64,000 nt of DNA from Perkinsus olseni. Taxonomy: Eukaryota; Perkinsozoa; Perkinsida; Perkinsidae. Below the pieces are notes generated by a model, which was given only the letters and a program-made list of their open reading frames with translations, did no database searches and was not told the DNA's origin. The position numbers were made by a program, and so were the translations under genes. The stretch is from assembly GCA_013115135.1 (NCBI GenBank), contig JABANP010000035.1:124001-188000 (forward strand). The letters run 5' to 3'. Shown in pieces: positions 10,901 through 21,881 of this stretch (its first letter is position 1; the number at the start of each line of letters is the position of its first letter).

Positions 10901-13129
10901 GAGACGCTTGAAGCGGGCCTGATAGGCATGGATGCTCTTCGAGGAGGAAACTCGCCACAAGAACTTACAGATTCCTCCGCTGTATTGACGACCTCCCTCA
11001 TAGGGCTAGAGGCGACGCTTCCACTGGCCTCTGGCGAGGGGACGACCTTGTAAATGAACGCCACATCCTCCTCGGTAAACCTGAGAGCCCATCCCAAATT
11101 TGTCGCCGTTCACCGGTTGGCGGGAGCATGACGCTATGACTAACCTGTCATCCTCTTTGATGAGCCGAGTGACTACTCCTCCTAGGCGACCACCGCATTC
11201 TTTCTCAATTCTCTGACAAGCATGGAACAGAAGGACTCGCAGGACAACTGCCGTCAAGACCACCTTAGTGGCCTCGTATAGTTCCACTGCGATGGCTACC
11301 CCCTTTCTCACAACTAATCGTTCCAGGAAATGAACCTGGAGAAAGAGATTCTGTCTCCTGTCAAATTTCCACACTCACATGTATCAAAGACATATTCACA
11401 CCTAAACCGGCGGCGAGTTCAAGAACGACTATGCGCTCGGGTGCATCTGAAATTGATAACAAATCCCGCTGGGGATTTCCAGTTTTGGAATGTGATCAAG
11501 AGCTTCTCGCCCTTGTAAAGAAAAGTTGAGAGATGACAGATGAATTGGCGTGCTCACCATCAGGAAGGATCATGAATCCAGCCATGTTTCCCTCGGGTGG
11601 CGGGATGGCGGCGGGTAAATCCTCACCACGCTCTTGATAATCCATATCACCAACGAACCTATGGACGAGATCCTTCGCTTGATTAATCAGGCCCGACTGC
11701 GCACCTCCCAGGAGTTCCGACTCCGCCACATGTTCTCCAAGAAGCGTCTTGGTACTGCTTCGTAAACATAGGAGGTCGGCCTCTTGCTTTGCCCCGCCGA
11801 GGAGGCGCGCCTTTGCCTCCGCGAGCGAGCGCGAAGATGTACTTCTTATCCTCAGGCCGAAATGCTGATACACCGCACATCAAAGGCGAGTGGCTTATGA
11901 AACGGCTACATACCTTTCGTCAGCCTTGATGAGCTGGGCGAAAACACCACCGGGAGTACCTGGATGTGGGAGAACAGGAAAGTCGAGGAGCAGTGTCGAT
12001 ACTAAATCGCCTACGCTTCACTTGAACTTCCTCGCCATCAAGCGTCTCCGCATCGGTCTTCTTCCTCAGGATGACGGACGCCACTGCGGACCGCTCATGA
12101 GGTGCATCCGAGCACAACTCTAGGCTCTGGGCCAGGATCGAGCGGGCGAAATCGACACCCTGAAGACGTGGGGTTGAACGCAGAGCAGACGCAGGCATGA
12201 AAGATAAACTTGCCTTCTTCTCGATGAGTCTTTCTGCTATTGTAGTTTCGGTCATGCCCAGACCGCCGACGATGTCCCGTATCTTTCAAAGACAAGTTCG
12301 AACTCTGACCCCTTCCACTGAAAGGCTCACCGCTCGAACTCTGGGATCGGAAGGCGCGAAGCAGCTAAGATTGGCGAAGATGAGATCGATGCGCTGAGAA
12401 AACCAAACGTTGCCAGCCACAGGTCGAAGGAGCTCTCACCGCCTTGTCTCTGCGAATCTTATTCTGTCTGGTCGTATTGCCCCGGAAAATGAAGCTGAGG
12501 AGAGCCCCATATACAGTGCGAGAAGGACCTCGAAGTCACCGCTCGTAGAGATACCTTTTATCCTCGGGCTTGATATCTTTGCTGGTCTTGATAATCTTCC
12601 AGAATACGCCTCCGGGTGTGCGCGCCCTGTTGCTACCGTCCTGGGTGTAGAGATATAGCGCATCTGCAGGGGCCTGAGAAGGATCGGGTCGATGATAGAG
12701 CTTTGACCCTGACGTTCTCACATTTTCTTCGATTTTCCTCTCAGTTACAGCAAGAAGCTCCTTGCACGTATCCTTCCCGAGACGATGCACCGCTCTCTCA
12801 AGCTGATGGACGTCCATTTCAAGGAGCCTCCGGCCGAGTAGAGCGATCAGGTCTAACGCGTCCTGAGCAACGCACGGACTTCAACGGATCACAGCCAGGA
12901 TCAGTAGAGTGGAAACCCTCACCTGGTCAGTGAGTGGCACCAGCGACAGTTTGGACTTCATCTCTTCCTCAATCCAATACATGCCGCCTTCCTCGTTCCA
13001 CCGTGTTGTGATGTTCGAGCCCCACTCAGGATGGGAGGCGGGGGCTACAACGGGCTCAAGACGCGGTGAAGACCCACGAGCATCTGCTGTGCTACAGCAA
13101 GTGCTTGTCGGGGGACTTGCAGTTGACAT
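7940..13129 (-). CDS. multi-PHAX-module RNA-binding protein
   Basis: The ATG at 13129 starts an acidic N-terminal exon. From about 12810 to 8600 the product repeats one module at least seven and probably eight times: a helical part ending like ERAVHRLGKD with an IEE/IED helix, often a GG turn (EDHGGMMSDDG, EEEGGEMSRDG), then a basic TPGGVF-type motif (RARTPGGVFWKIIK, RKRTPAAIFIKLFK, RRKTPLNVFLSLLK), then a tail such as FTEEDVAFIYK or VTDEDLRYIFEN. This is the order of the RNA-binding domain of PHAX, the adaptor for nuclear export of U snRNA, which normally has one copy. After the last module comes a Gly/Lys repeat (about 8330-8400) and a basic C-terminus ending near 7940. More than twenty short GT-AG introns separate the pieces. 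One phase mismatch remains near 11870. Likely role: multivalent RNA binding in the nucleus, by family inference only. Confidence 0.65.
8330..8400 (-). repeat. Gly-Lys coding simple repeat
   Basis: A run of GGNAAR codons encodes alternating Gly and Lys (GKGKGKGGKGKGKG), interrupted once by Arg. It forms a flexible polycationic linker between the RNA-binding modules and the C-terminal basic tail of the same gene. Confidence 0.75.
8600..12817 (-). repeat. eight-fold divergent protein repeat (PHAX RNA-binding type)
   Basis: Approximate module positions, in order of translation, are 12810-12480, 12290-11820, 11710-11450, 11335-11050, 10880-10510, 10250-9940, 9725-9400 and 8850-8640. Modules 1, 5 and 7 are the clearest because they keep the TPxxxF motif, the preceding basic pair and the acidic tail helix. 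Module 3 (KSPAGFVINF) and module 8 (TNAFKQAIKEHG) are the most degenerate. The DNA copies are not similar to each other by eye, so the duplication is old. Confidence 0.6.
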
Positions 13130-13467
13130 AAATAGATTGGTACACTATGAAAAAAGGCCAATGAGAGGCCGGATCCTCAGGGCCAGACACCTCATTTGCG
13201 GAGTGCTCCGTTTTAGAAAACGTACGACGAAGATGTTCGCCCTTTCACACCGAACTACGGCAAGCCAGAGGAACCGAATCGCGTGAGGACTCCTGTATGA
13301 CGACCGGCAGGACAAGGGGCTCGCGAACTAGAGAGTTAAACGCCTCGACTCAACCCAAGGATAAGTTGACTCCTCCCGAAGCAGCAAACCGCGTTGTTCG
13401 ATCGCGCTCGCCATTGTGATCGATTAGTAAGGACCATTATGAGCAGTGAAGGTCCACCTAGAGGATT
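13130..13467. promoter_or_regulatory. divergent intergenic region
   Basis: These 338 bases separate the start of the PHAX-module gene (minus) from the start of the carrier gene (plus), so both promoters must lie here or in 5' introns. No TATA-like box or repeated operator was apparent. Confidence 0.4.
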
Positions 13468-14443
13468 ATGACGACCCTCCCGATCGATGATGAAACCTGG
13501 ATGGCGACTAAGGCCTTCCTGTCGGGAGGCCTGGGTGCTTGCATATCGAAAACATGCACCGCTCCGTTGAGTCGAACGACGATTTTGATGCAAGTGCAGT
13601 CGATGCGGCCGCACAAGTTCTACGTGCAGGGATCGCCGAACAACACCCGACTCCTGGAGTCCATCGCGAAAATGATCACTGAGGAAGGGTTCTTCTCGAT
13701 GTGGAAGGGAAATGGAGCCAGTTGCTTGCACCGGTTCCCCTATGCTGGGATAACGTTTTTGGTCCAGGATCGAGTGAAGAGTTTCTTCCCTTTGAACTGG
13801 CGATTTGCGGACTTGGCCTCCGGAGCTACGGCTGGAGCGTGCGCCTGTCTTACATGCTACCCACTTGACGTCGTCAAGGCTCGACTAGCAACACAGACGA
13901 AGACGGCTCATTACCAAGGCATTGGTCACTGTCTCGTGCTAATTAAGAAGGAAGAAGGCCTCCGGAGCATTTTACCGCGGTGTCGTACCCACACTGTGCT
14001 ACGTTATGCCCAACGTTTGCAATAAACTTTGAGGTAGTACCAGAGCGTTCTTGACGTATCTGAGCGCTGATTCGGGTCTCCTGTGTTAGGTCTTCGGCAC
14101 CGTGAAGAGCCTCTATAAGAAATACACCGGTGAAGACGATCTCCCGCCAATGCTCGCCATCACGAGCGGCTGCCTTAGCGGGTTTACTTCCAGTTCTCTG
14201 TGTTTTCCAATTGATTTGGTCCGGCGACAAATGCAGATGGACGGGCTCCACGGTCGTCCTAAGCGTTTCGCTACTGCATGGCATTGCTTCAAGCACATCA
14301 TCGGCACCGACGGCATCCGGGGGCTTTACAGAGGCATAGTTCCTGAACTTTGTAAAGTCGTGCCTTACGTCGGTCTAATGTTCGGATCGGTGGAAGGCCT
14401 ACGTAATGCTAGGTGGCCCCATGAAGTCTGTGATGAATGCTGA
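13468..14443 (+). CDS. mitochondrial carrier (SLC25 family)
   Basis: The product has the three tandem modules of the mitochondrial carrier family, with signatures APLSRT (module 1), YPLDVVKARLA (module 2) and FPIDLVRRQMQ (module 3), each after a membrane helix. It is an inner-membrane exchanger of the CoA, nucleotide or ADP-type subgroup; the substrate cannot be fixed from sequence. A 56-nt intron (14034-14089) splits modules 2 and 3. Two one-base frame corrections are needed near the end of module 2. After CGG at 13965 one base must be skipped to read AFYRGVVPTLCYVMP, and after ATG at 14008 one base of CCC (14009-14011) must be skipped to read TFAINFE before the intron. With those, the protein is continuous and ends at TGA 14441-14443. 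Without them it stops early, so this is either an assembly error or a damaged copy. Confidence 0.85.
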
Positions 14444-14979
14444 CCACGCTACAGTACATTGAACGACTGCCTGCTTGAGATGTGTTTTATCCGCCTCGTT
14501 AGCGAGGCTCACTGTGCTGCCTGTCCCAGTAACATTCACCGTAGATTACCGTTGCCTGTCGCCACTTACTGTACTAGAAAGCATTCACTTATAGTCGTTC
14601 CTTACTAGCATTTAGCTGGCTGGGCTCTACGGGGCTTGCGTGTTTGGTAGTGCCCTCCGCAACCATTGCTTCGCGAAATTACTCGGCCTCGCATGTTTTG
14701 TTCACGGCGGGTTCAACTGAAGACAACGGGTTTTGATTTTGCAGTACCCTGTTACTTGTTTCTGCCCTTCCCAGCGCTTTTTATGGTCCGTCAGAGATCA
14801 TCTGCTCCGCGCTCCCACGGATGGGATTATCTATCAGAAGACCATGAGAATAGAGGAGACAGACCAGGTAACCACGAGCGCTGCGAACCGCTCTCACATA
14901 CCTGATTCGTGCTTTCAGTATCTCGTGTCTCGTAGCGACCATTGCTTTCCTCGGCACAGTGGCCTCAGGTTCTGCTACT
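14444..14979 (+). other. intergenic, may include a 5' exon of the RRM gene
   Basis: A short open stretch from ATG 14845 (MRIEETDQ) followed by a GT donor could be the first exon of the RRM gene downstream, but the phase does not fit the next exon simply. The rest shows nothing recognisable. Confidence 0.25.
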
Positions 14980-16311
14980 CGAACTCTCATGTTCGTCAGA
15001 CTTCCTCGAGAAGTATCAGAAGCAGATTTGGTGCAATTAGTAACTAAGTACAGTCCGAAGTCGTGCTGTGAAGACGGCTGCGTGGAGTCCACCAAGGTGA
15101 TTGTTTTACGTGCGGTCTTGTGACAGCCGTTAATGGCCATTCAGGTGGTTCGCGATTCATGGGGCCGTTCTCGCTGCTTCGCCTTCGTCCGCTTCGCTCA
15201 CACTAGCTGTGCTCTTCACGTTAAACGTCACGCGGACAGACAACAGGTAGTATACTTGCTCGTGTTCGCGATGACGAGGCCCAGGAGCTTCTTTGCGACT
15301 GACACGCCGAGTATTTCTCTTGGGTAGATGGTGGCGTACGACCGTTTTGGCACGGGCTGGACGGTTGGTGCGACCTGGGCCAAAAACCCGAACAAGGCGG
15401 GCGAGAAGGAGACTAAGAAGAAGGCAAGCAAGAGTCAGAAGAAAAAAGGTGTGATATGAAATTGTTTGTCTGGCGAGCCGTGTAGCTCACCACTTCAGAC
15501 AAGAAAAGGGCCAGCCCATCCCTAGTAATACCCTCCAGCGCACCCGTCCAACCATCAGAGGAAGCTTCGCAAATGAACGACATAGCGCAGAGACTGAGGG
15601 ATGAAGCCATCAGGTCTTTGACGGCTAGACAGCACGGTACTCGGCAAAGTATAGGGCTAGACACCAACCATTTCGTGGACAGGGACTCAAGCCTCCGCGC
15701 ATTTGACGGAGGTTGTTAACTCTATGCTGGGGATGCCAGTGAGCCCTCTTTATCCTGCAGACTTCATTAATCCGGCTAGTCGCATATGGTCACTGACGAA
15801 TCAAGCTACTGTTGGGAGCGACAACTCGGCAGTCCAGCCTATTGGTCCTCTGCGTAGTACTCTGGTGGGAGACCTGGCTGCTGGGGTACCTGATTGTTCC
15901 TTCAGTCGTTCCTCGCTCCGTCCCCAGCTATATCTCTGTTGATGACCTTCAGCGGAGCCCTCCTGGATCCGCGTGGCCAACAGGTGTTCAGCAGCAGCTA
16001 TACTCCGGTAGGCTTGTCAAGGATAATGTGACAGAAGGCGTCGTGACATGTTATCAGATACACCGTCTACCAGTCCAGTCTTCACGCCTGTTCCGGCTGA
16101 TCAACAAGCTAGCAGCGTCACCGCCCATCATCTCGGTGGTTATGCTCCGTCCTATTCTGGTAATGGCGCGCAGACTCGATGGAGGCGATTTGTACCTGCG
16201 TTCCTTCAGGCATCCTCGCCCATCCATTTGGATTGTGTAACCCTCTTTCGATCGACAATACTCCTCCTAGTGCCGCGTCCTAGGATTCTCTCATATGAGA
16301 TTTTCAGCTGA
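14980..16311 (+). CDS. RRM-domain RNA-binding protein with disordered tail
   Basis: One RNA-recognition motif is spliced from two exons. RTLMFVRLPREVSEADLVQL gives the RNP2 strand (LMFVRL) and helix 1. After an intron at 15097-15144, VVRDSWGRSRCFAFVRFA gives RNP1 (RCFAFVRFA). A third exon starts at 15328 after an 81-nt intron (15247-15327) and encodes DRFGTGWTVGATWAKN with a Lys-rich stretch. Further exons are rich in Ser, Pro, Gln and Gly and appear disordered. The layout suits a splicing or mRNA-processing factor of CELF- or SR-like style, but the family is not fixed. The initiator and the exact joins after 15700 are unresolved; two frames compete near 15700 and 16050. Confidence 0.6.
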
Positions 16312-17263
16312 ACTCGTTAGTATTTCATACCAGTAGAACCCGTACGAGACAACAGTTTTCCAGCGTTGTCATCGGCAGCTCAATCGCTTTATTTCTACGT
16401 GCACACCAGTAGAGTATTTCTGTCTATATTTCTGGTCGTGTCCCTCTTTTCGCAGTGAATACTTTTCTCCGTCCGTCGTGCCCCATAGTGAACTGGAAAT
16501 ATTTTTTCCTTATCTCTCGCGATATTACTACAAGACAACAGAGTCGCATCGTCTTCCTGGCTCCCGAGGTCTCCGCCTCGAGCCATGGTTTTTAAGTCGT
16601 TTGCGGTTGCTCTGTGTGATGCCATCTGTGTGACTAATCATCAGTTTTTGACGTGCTGCCATCCTGTAAGGAGTCTCGAAGTGTATTTGATTTTATTACT
16701 CCCCGAACCTATGTGAACCTACACTATTTCAACTCTAGAAGAGTCGTATTTTTTAGGTAGTTACTAAATCTTTGACATGGTATCCACGTTGAACACGTTG
16801 CTGTTGCGTTCGCAAGCAATAATTTTGTTAACATTCATGTGACATTGTCCTGAACGATGAAAAGTTCAGAACCGCGTGCACTTGCGGTGATAAATTAGAG
16901 CACTTGGGCTGAAACGCAACATGCCCTTTCATAAAATAACAACTGCTGCCATGATATGATGGCACTTAACAACGATGAATACGAAGTGAAATGTCAACAA
17001 CTCGTGATGTATTCCGATTATCTACCAAATATTGGTGGTGACTGATTCTGCATAGCAAAGAAGATCACCCGTGCTTTAAGCACAGCTTGCATGACCCCAT
17101 TGGAGGACCGATATGTCAGAGCTTCACGTGCATCGCACTTGCAGCTCAGAATTCAAAACGGCACTCTCAGCGCCGTGTAGGGATTTGTGCAGTACCCAAG
17201 CACCAGGGCCGAAGCCCATCTAAAGAGGAGCATTCCAATCGTATCCGCATTATCAAGATGGCA
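16312..17263. other. convergent intergenic region, partly AT-rich
   Basis: Nearly 1 kb lies between the ends of the RRM gene and the EF-hand gene. The part from about 16660 to 17050 is more AT-rich than the rest of the window. No gene or RNA was recognised. Confidence 0.4.
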
Positions 17264-19713
17264 TTACAATATTCCAACGCGCAGGACCTCGCTTGATCCT
17301 GCTGCTGCCACGCACATAGCTACCAGGAATAGGATAAGGATTGCGGTGAGGATGGTTGCTAGGATGATGTGACCTGAGAAATCGGGAGGTCAGAAAAATC
17401 AAAGTTGATTCAATGGTAGGATGATGGATGATCACGCTTGACGCGGGTAGCTCGCCATTAGGTCGAGATTTCTTACTTCTAGAGCAGAAGACACCTCGGA
17501 TCAGACTCGGCGCAATATCCTGGTTCTTAACCATGATGGGATTCAGAAATGTGATTAGAGCGAGAAAAGAAGGTCGCTGAGAATGTTCACATCAAAACTT
17601 CCGCTGTCGCGAAAGAAGCTTTTCCGACTCCCATCGGTCACCAACTCAAAGCACTCGCACAGATTAAACATCAGGGGACCACTCTTCGCTCGCCCCGGAG
17701 ATGCTGTAATCATCCATGCCAGCTCCTTCAGGAATCTACCGACATGCGAAGAATTACTACTAAGAGGACTACGACCTGTACTGCGAATTACATTCAACTC
17801 TGCCAGCAGCTGCCGTTTCTGCTTGTCCTTCTCCAGCCTGACGAAAACACACCCACATGGCTCACACCGTTGTGAGCATCAGAGGCAGACGAGATAATAT
17901 AAAAGCCTCAACATCGAAATACCGACACAAAAACCTCTGTTGGGGCCCGAGCATGGCATTCACGGAAACTCATGTATCAGCGATATCGATTTCTACTTTC
18001 TAGCTTCCTCCTGCAACCTTCGGAATTCTTCCGTCACGTATGGGACCTGAGGTGAAGACGGTACTTGGTAAGACGTAGCAAGTTGGACGATAGCATCATC
18101 CAACCGTGATCGTCGTATCGTCCCGATACTAAGCTGATCGAGTAGGATGCGCTAATAGTGAAGGAATCCGCAACGCGGAGCGCGAATCCCGGGTATGATG
18201 CTTGCACCAAGGGAGGAGCTCCACGAAGTACGACGGTTTATTACGTGATATGCACAAGTCGGGTTTCGAATCAGATTGAGTAGCGGGTTCTTTGCCATGG
18301 CCTCGTCTTTCTCACGAGTAACCGTTTCCTGGGTAGATCCTTCACCATCATCCTCTGCAAGAAAACGAATCATTCTGTAATCTGGCGATACGGGAAGACT
18401 CGAAGCTGCGAATCTCAGCGGAGGACGTATGTGCTACTCTGCACTGAGCGCTACGAATAATCGATTAGAGCGAGGAGTGAGCGGAGTGCTGGTTAATTCA
18501 CCTCCATCAGTTGGTTTCTTGACGGTAGGGTTGACATTCTCAGTAATCTTTCGAGTAGAGTACCTTGGGTGGACACGGTGTCCCCGAGACCGGATCGGGT
18601 CTCCCAACGCGGCTAATATAACTCACTCCAGGATGTCCTTCATTGTTGCTCGTCCTGGTTGGTCCGTCTGCGTTTTGTCACTGGCGAGATCAGCGTCCTG
18701 CTGCATTTTCAGAACTCGTTCATCGTCCCAATTCTCCCAAAATTGAAGTCCTGCCAAACAAACGGATAAGGCAGCAGCGGTTCCGCCAGTTGCCGGCTTG
18801 TTTTGACGGAAACAGCTTGTAGTTACATACGCCCGACCCTAGTGAGAATAACGCCGCGTCGATACCCCGTCGGCCAGTCTCTTAAAGAGGGTACGTAAGC
18901 AAGTTGTACCAAGAGGATGCATCACTCGGCGTCACTCACCGAGAAGTTTCTTTCGGACAAGTTCCTGCAAGTGGAAAGCCGGAAACGTGATGTTCGGGAA
19001 GGTGTCGGCCAGTTCAGCGAAATCGTCGAAGTGCCTTACCAGGGAAGAAGAGGATTATGAAAGTGCGAACGCCTCTCACAAGCCTACTTACAGACGCTCC
19101 CAGTGGCCGTCGCGAAAGAGACCCAGCGCCCGCTTGTTATTCAAGGGGAAGACTGGGGCACTATCGACACCAGGCGGACGGTACGCGAAGAACTCCTTGA
19201 GCTCGCTCTTTGAAACCTAGGAGATCAGGAAGCCTGTGAGTGGCGTTACGCCACTGGCGTAGCAAGCACTCTTTTGATCAAGGTATAAACGTTAGGTAAA
19301 AGATACGCTATTCAGGCATGAAAACAAGAGCACTTCAGATAAGTCAATTCATAAAGCGTTGATGACTCCTTCAAGCAAAGCATCCCGCTTACGTATCCAT
19401 TGCGGTCCGAGTCAACAACAATGAAAAAGAACTGAAGCACTTCTTCTCGCGAGAGGGCGCAGAAGCTCGTGAAGGAGACGATGAAGTCGTCGAAGGAAAG
19501 ATTTCCTGAAGTCGAGGCAACCGAGCGTCACCTGGAATGTCAGCGTCAAAAGGCGAGGATCTTCCACGAAGCTCACCGTCGTTGCCTCTGTCCGCAAAAT
19601 AAAACAAGGAGTGGATGAGAGGTGCCACTGTTGAGTTGGTCTGCTCTTTGACTAGTATGAAGCACTCAGCGAGTGTCCAGAACCCGTTACCTGACCAATC
19701 GCCACGCAGTGAG
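17264..19713 (-). CDS. EF-hand protein with C-terminal membrane anchor, 3' portion (gene split by retrotransposon)
   Basis: On the minus strand, exons give an EF-hand series: GDWSGNGFWTLAECF; FADRGNDG joined by an intron to NLSFDDFIVSF; VVDSDRNGY joined to VSKSELKEFF. Calcium-loop residues D-x-S/D-x-N-G are visible, as in calmodulin- or calcineurin-B-like proteins. Further exons carry HFDDFAELADTF, an acidic segment, a coiled coil (EEFRRLQEEARKLEKDKQ) and finally a hydrophobic helix (HIILATILTAILILFLVAM) just before the TAA at 17264-17266. The predicted protein is a calcium sensor tethered to a membrane by its tail. The 5' end is missing here: sequence at 19713 abuts the retrotransposon, and the matching first exon lies 7 kb away at 26765-26859. 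In this haplotype the gene is probably non-functional unless the whole element is removed from the transcript. Confidence 0.6.
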
Positions 19714-19967
19714 TGATTCAAAGTGAGTACTTCAGTGTCTACTTTCTGTATGGACTATTAGAGTCTTATCTCTCGGTTTTACTCCAAGATGTATTCTGGC
19801 TACGATATTGATGATGTTGAGTTGGACTATGGTGGTGAAAGTTCGGTTGGAGATAATATGGAGGCCATCAGTGCGGCTTATGAGGACATTGACGATGGCC
19901 ATGTATCGGTAGACTCTAACATTGACCTGGGCGACTTTGACTCTCCATCTCACTCTAGAAGCTTTCA
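19714..19967 (+). repeat. 5' LTR (254 bp), contains the gag start codon
   Basis: The sequence is identical to 26511-26764 by direct comparison. The gag ATG lies at 19789, 75 bases into the LTR, so the first 59 codons of gag are LTR sequence. The two bases before it (ag) are also shared with the right copy. Confidence 0.85.
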
Positions 19968-21870
19968 TGGTGCATCATCCGAGAAAGCGAGAGATGATGA
20001 TGGAGGGAAGGACAAGACTGAATCCGGGAGTACCCCAGGCGGTCTTGATAATATGTCAGGAGACAATTTGAAGTTTCTGCAGAAGGTGCAAGATGCCTTC
20101 TCTTTGGTGAAGGCGCCCCATAGTCATGATGACTCCATATCGCAAGTACCTATTTACGCACTAGAGTCTATTCTAGGAGTCAACATGGGGAATCCTATAT
20201 TCAAGGGTCTGAAATTCAAGGATCCTAAAGGACGCCCTCTTGGTTGCAGTGTCTTCGCCTGGGCTAGATCGTGGGATGTTGTTACCCATCCGGATGCTTA
20301 CCCATTCCCTATGGTTACACGTGGGTCTGCAAAGACGTGGAACTACAAGTTCATTATGGAGAAGCTCTACCAGTCAGTTTCGAGTAGTCCGATGGATCCA
20401 GCGCCGCTGATACTCTTAGCGATAACGTTATTGGCCCCCCGTACCATCGCCGACCAGATTGCTAATGGTGCGCAACGTCATGCTAACTCGCGTGAGGGTG
20501 GTAAGAGCCCATGCCTCACTGCTTGGAAGTCTATCAAGGAGACCACCACAGCGGAGGATATGGCGGCGATCTTCCTACGTTTCACTAAGGGCTGCAGAAC
20601 TATGGTTGAACAAGCAAAGAAGGACTTGACTGCTCTAAGTTCTGTTGAACAGCCCCAAAAGTACAACCCGGTCCTTCTGATGAGAGAGTATGTTGGCCTG
20701 CCAAGTAAATCTGAGTTCCAACCATGGAACAAACTGTTTGCCCGTGAGCGCGAGATTGTTGATGCTATCAAGGATCATGAGGAAGGTATAGATCTGAAGT
20801 GGCCTTTCAGGAGGCTTCTACTCATTGAGTTGATTGCATCGAGTAAACGCTGGAGATACCAGCGTGAATCCCTTCTGCTAGTGATGAGGAAAGTTCGTGA
20901 TGCTAAATCTCCTGAGGACGTTGTACGGGTACTCTCTGATGCGGCCTATGAGGCCAAATATACTTCACTGGAGATGTTTCTGAATATGAAGCGCTCTCGT
21001 GAAGGACCAGAGTCCGGTTCCCGGAGCAGCAAGTTCCGCAAGGAGGATACATCCAACCCTTTGGAGGGAAATGATAAAGAGCCTTCATCTTCAACAGCAG
21101 ACTCCCAGGTACGTATTGTACCAAGGAAGGAAATTGATGAGACCGTCAGGGCGCCGCGGGGTTTCAATCCACCCTCCTATATTCGGAAGGTTGCTGAACA
21201 CCATAATGTTAACATGGTTGATCTTATGCACAGGATGAATCGCAAACAGTGTATTCTGTGTGGTGATAGTTCACATCACTTTAAGTCTTGTAAGAGTTTC
21301 TCTAGTAATTTCTCTGCTTACTCAAAGAATGGTTGCGTTGCCTCAGTAAGTGACAAAGGGTACGACCTCCTTGTCGGAACCGCCATAGTGAGTTTCAGAG
21401 ATGGTAGAAAGATTCCCATCAAATGTGGCTTTGACTCAATGGCATCGCTGTCAATAGTCAATGAGTCCACTCTCAAGAACATAGCACTGAAACTCGGAAT
21501 AGATAATATCGAGAGCACCACGCACTCGCGGCCACGCCAGGTGAGCGGGCTTGCCTCGTCAACCCGTCTTGAAAGGACAACCAGTCTTTGTATCCTTTTC
21601 CGTGGCTATGAAGTCCAACAGGAATGTTGGATCCTGCCTGAAGGGGTTGCCAGCCTTCCTGCAGGACTGGATGTGAACATCGGTTACTCAGATCTGCGGA
21701 ACTACGGAATAACCATACAACTCCCTACCAATGAACCTGACATAGTAGACCTCAGACTTGCAAACTCAGATGTCCTGAGGTCCGCTGTAGAGCAAAAGCT
21801 CGCAGAACAAGTCGGCGTGTACCATTCTCTCCCAGGCGGGAAAAAGTTCCTGGTACTCTCCGCACTCTAG
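19789..21870 (+). CDS. gag: gag-protease polyprotein of the retrotransposon
   Basis: A single 693-codon frame starts inside the 5' LTR. The N-terminal part is acidic. Near residue 485 there is a retroviral-type zinc knuckle (CILCGDSSHHFKSC, CX2CX4HX4C), which binds the genomic RNA. About 60 residues later CGFDSMASLSIV fits the active-site region of an aspartic protease (D-S/T-G/x-A), with a downstream LPAGLDVNIGYSDL that resembles the second conserved strand. Capsid-like helices occupy the middle. It stops at TAG 21868-21870, which sits in the loop of a perfect hairpin. The pol frame is -1 relative to this one and is already open for more than 80 bases before the stop, so a fusion protein by -1 frameshift is possible. 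Confidence 0.8.
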   Translation: MYSGYDIDDVELDYGGESSVGDNMEAISAAYEDIDDGHVSVDSNIDLGDFDSPSHSRSFHGASSEKARDDDGGKDKTESGSTPGGLDNMSGDNLKFLQKVQDAFSLVKAPHSHDDSISQVPIYALESILGVNMGNPIFKGLKFKDPKGRPLGCSVFAWARSWDVVTHPDAYPFPMVTRGSAKTWNYKFIMEKLYQSVSSSPMDPAPLILLAITLLAPRTIADQIANGAQRHANSREGGKSPCLTAWKSIKETTTAEDMAAIFLRFTKGCRTMVEQAKKDLTALSSVEQPQKYNPVLLMREYVGLPSKSEFQPWNKLFAREREIVDAIKDHEEGIDLKWPFRRLLLIELIASSKRWRYQRESLLLVMRKVRDAKSPEDVVRVLSDAAYEAKYTSLEMFLNMKRSREGPESGSRSSKFRKEDTSNPLEGNDKEPSSSTADSQVRIVPRKEIDETVRAPRGFNPPSYIRKVAEHHNVNMVDLMHRMNRKQCILCGDSSHHFKSCKSFSSNFSAYSKNGCVASVSDKGYDLLVGTAIVSFRDGRKIPIKCGFDSMASLSIVNESTLKNIALKLGIDNIESTTHSRPRQVSGLASSTRLERTTSLCILFRGYEVQQECWILPEGVASLPAGLDVNIGYSDLRNYGITIQLPTNEPDIVDLRLANSDVLRSAVEQKLAEQVGVYHSLPGGKKFLVLSAL
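19968..19985 (+). promoter_or_regulatory. candidate primer-binding site
   Basis: TGGTGCATCATCC begins exactly one base after the LTR end, and TGG is the expected complement of a tRNA CCA tail. The matching tRNA is not identified; it is not the tRNA-Asn found in this window. Unusually the site lies inside the gag reading frame. Confidence 0.45.
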
Positions 21871-21880
21871 AGAGTGCGGA
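21859..21880 (+). promoter_or_regulatory. perfect hairpin carrying the gag stop codon in its loop
   Basis: Bases 21859-21867 and 21872-21880 form a 9-bp perfect stem (TCCGCACTC with GAGTGCGGA) around a TAGA tetraloop whose TAG is the gag stop. An A5G run (21841-21846) lies 12 bases upstream. The arrangement suggests recoding control at the gag-pol boundary. Confidence 0.6.
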
Positions 21881-21881
21881 A

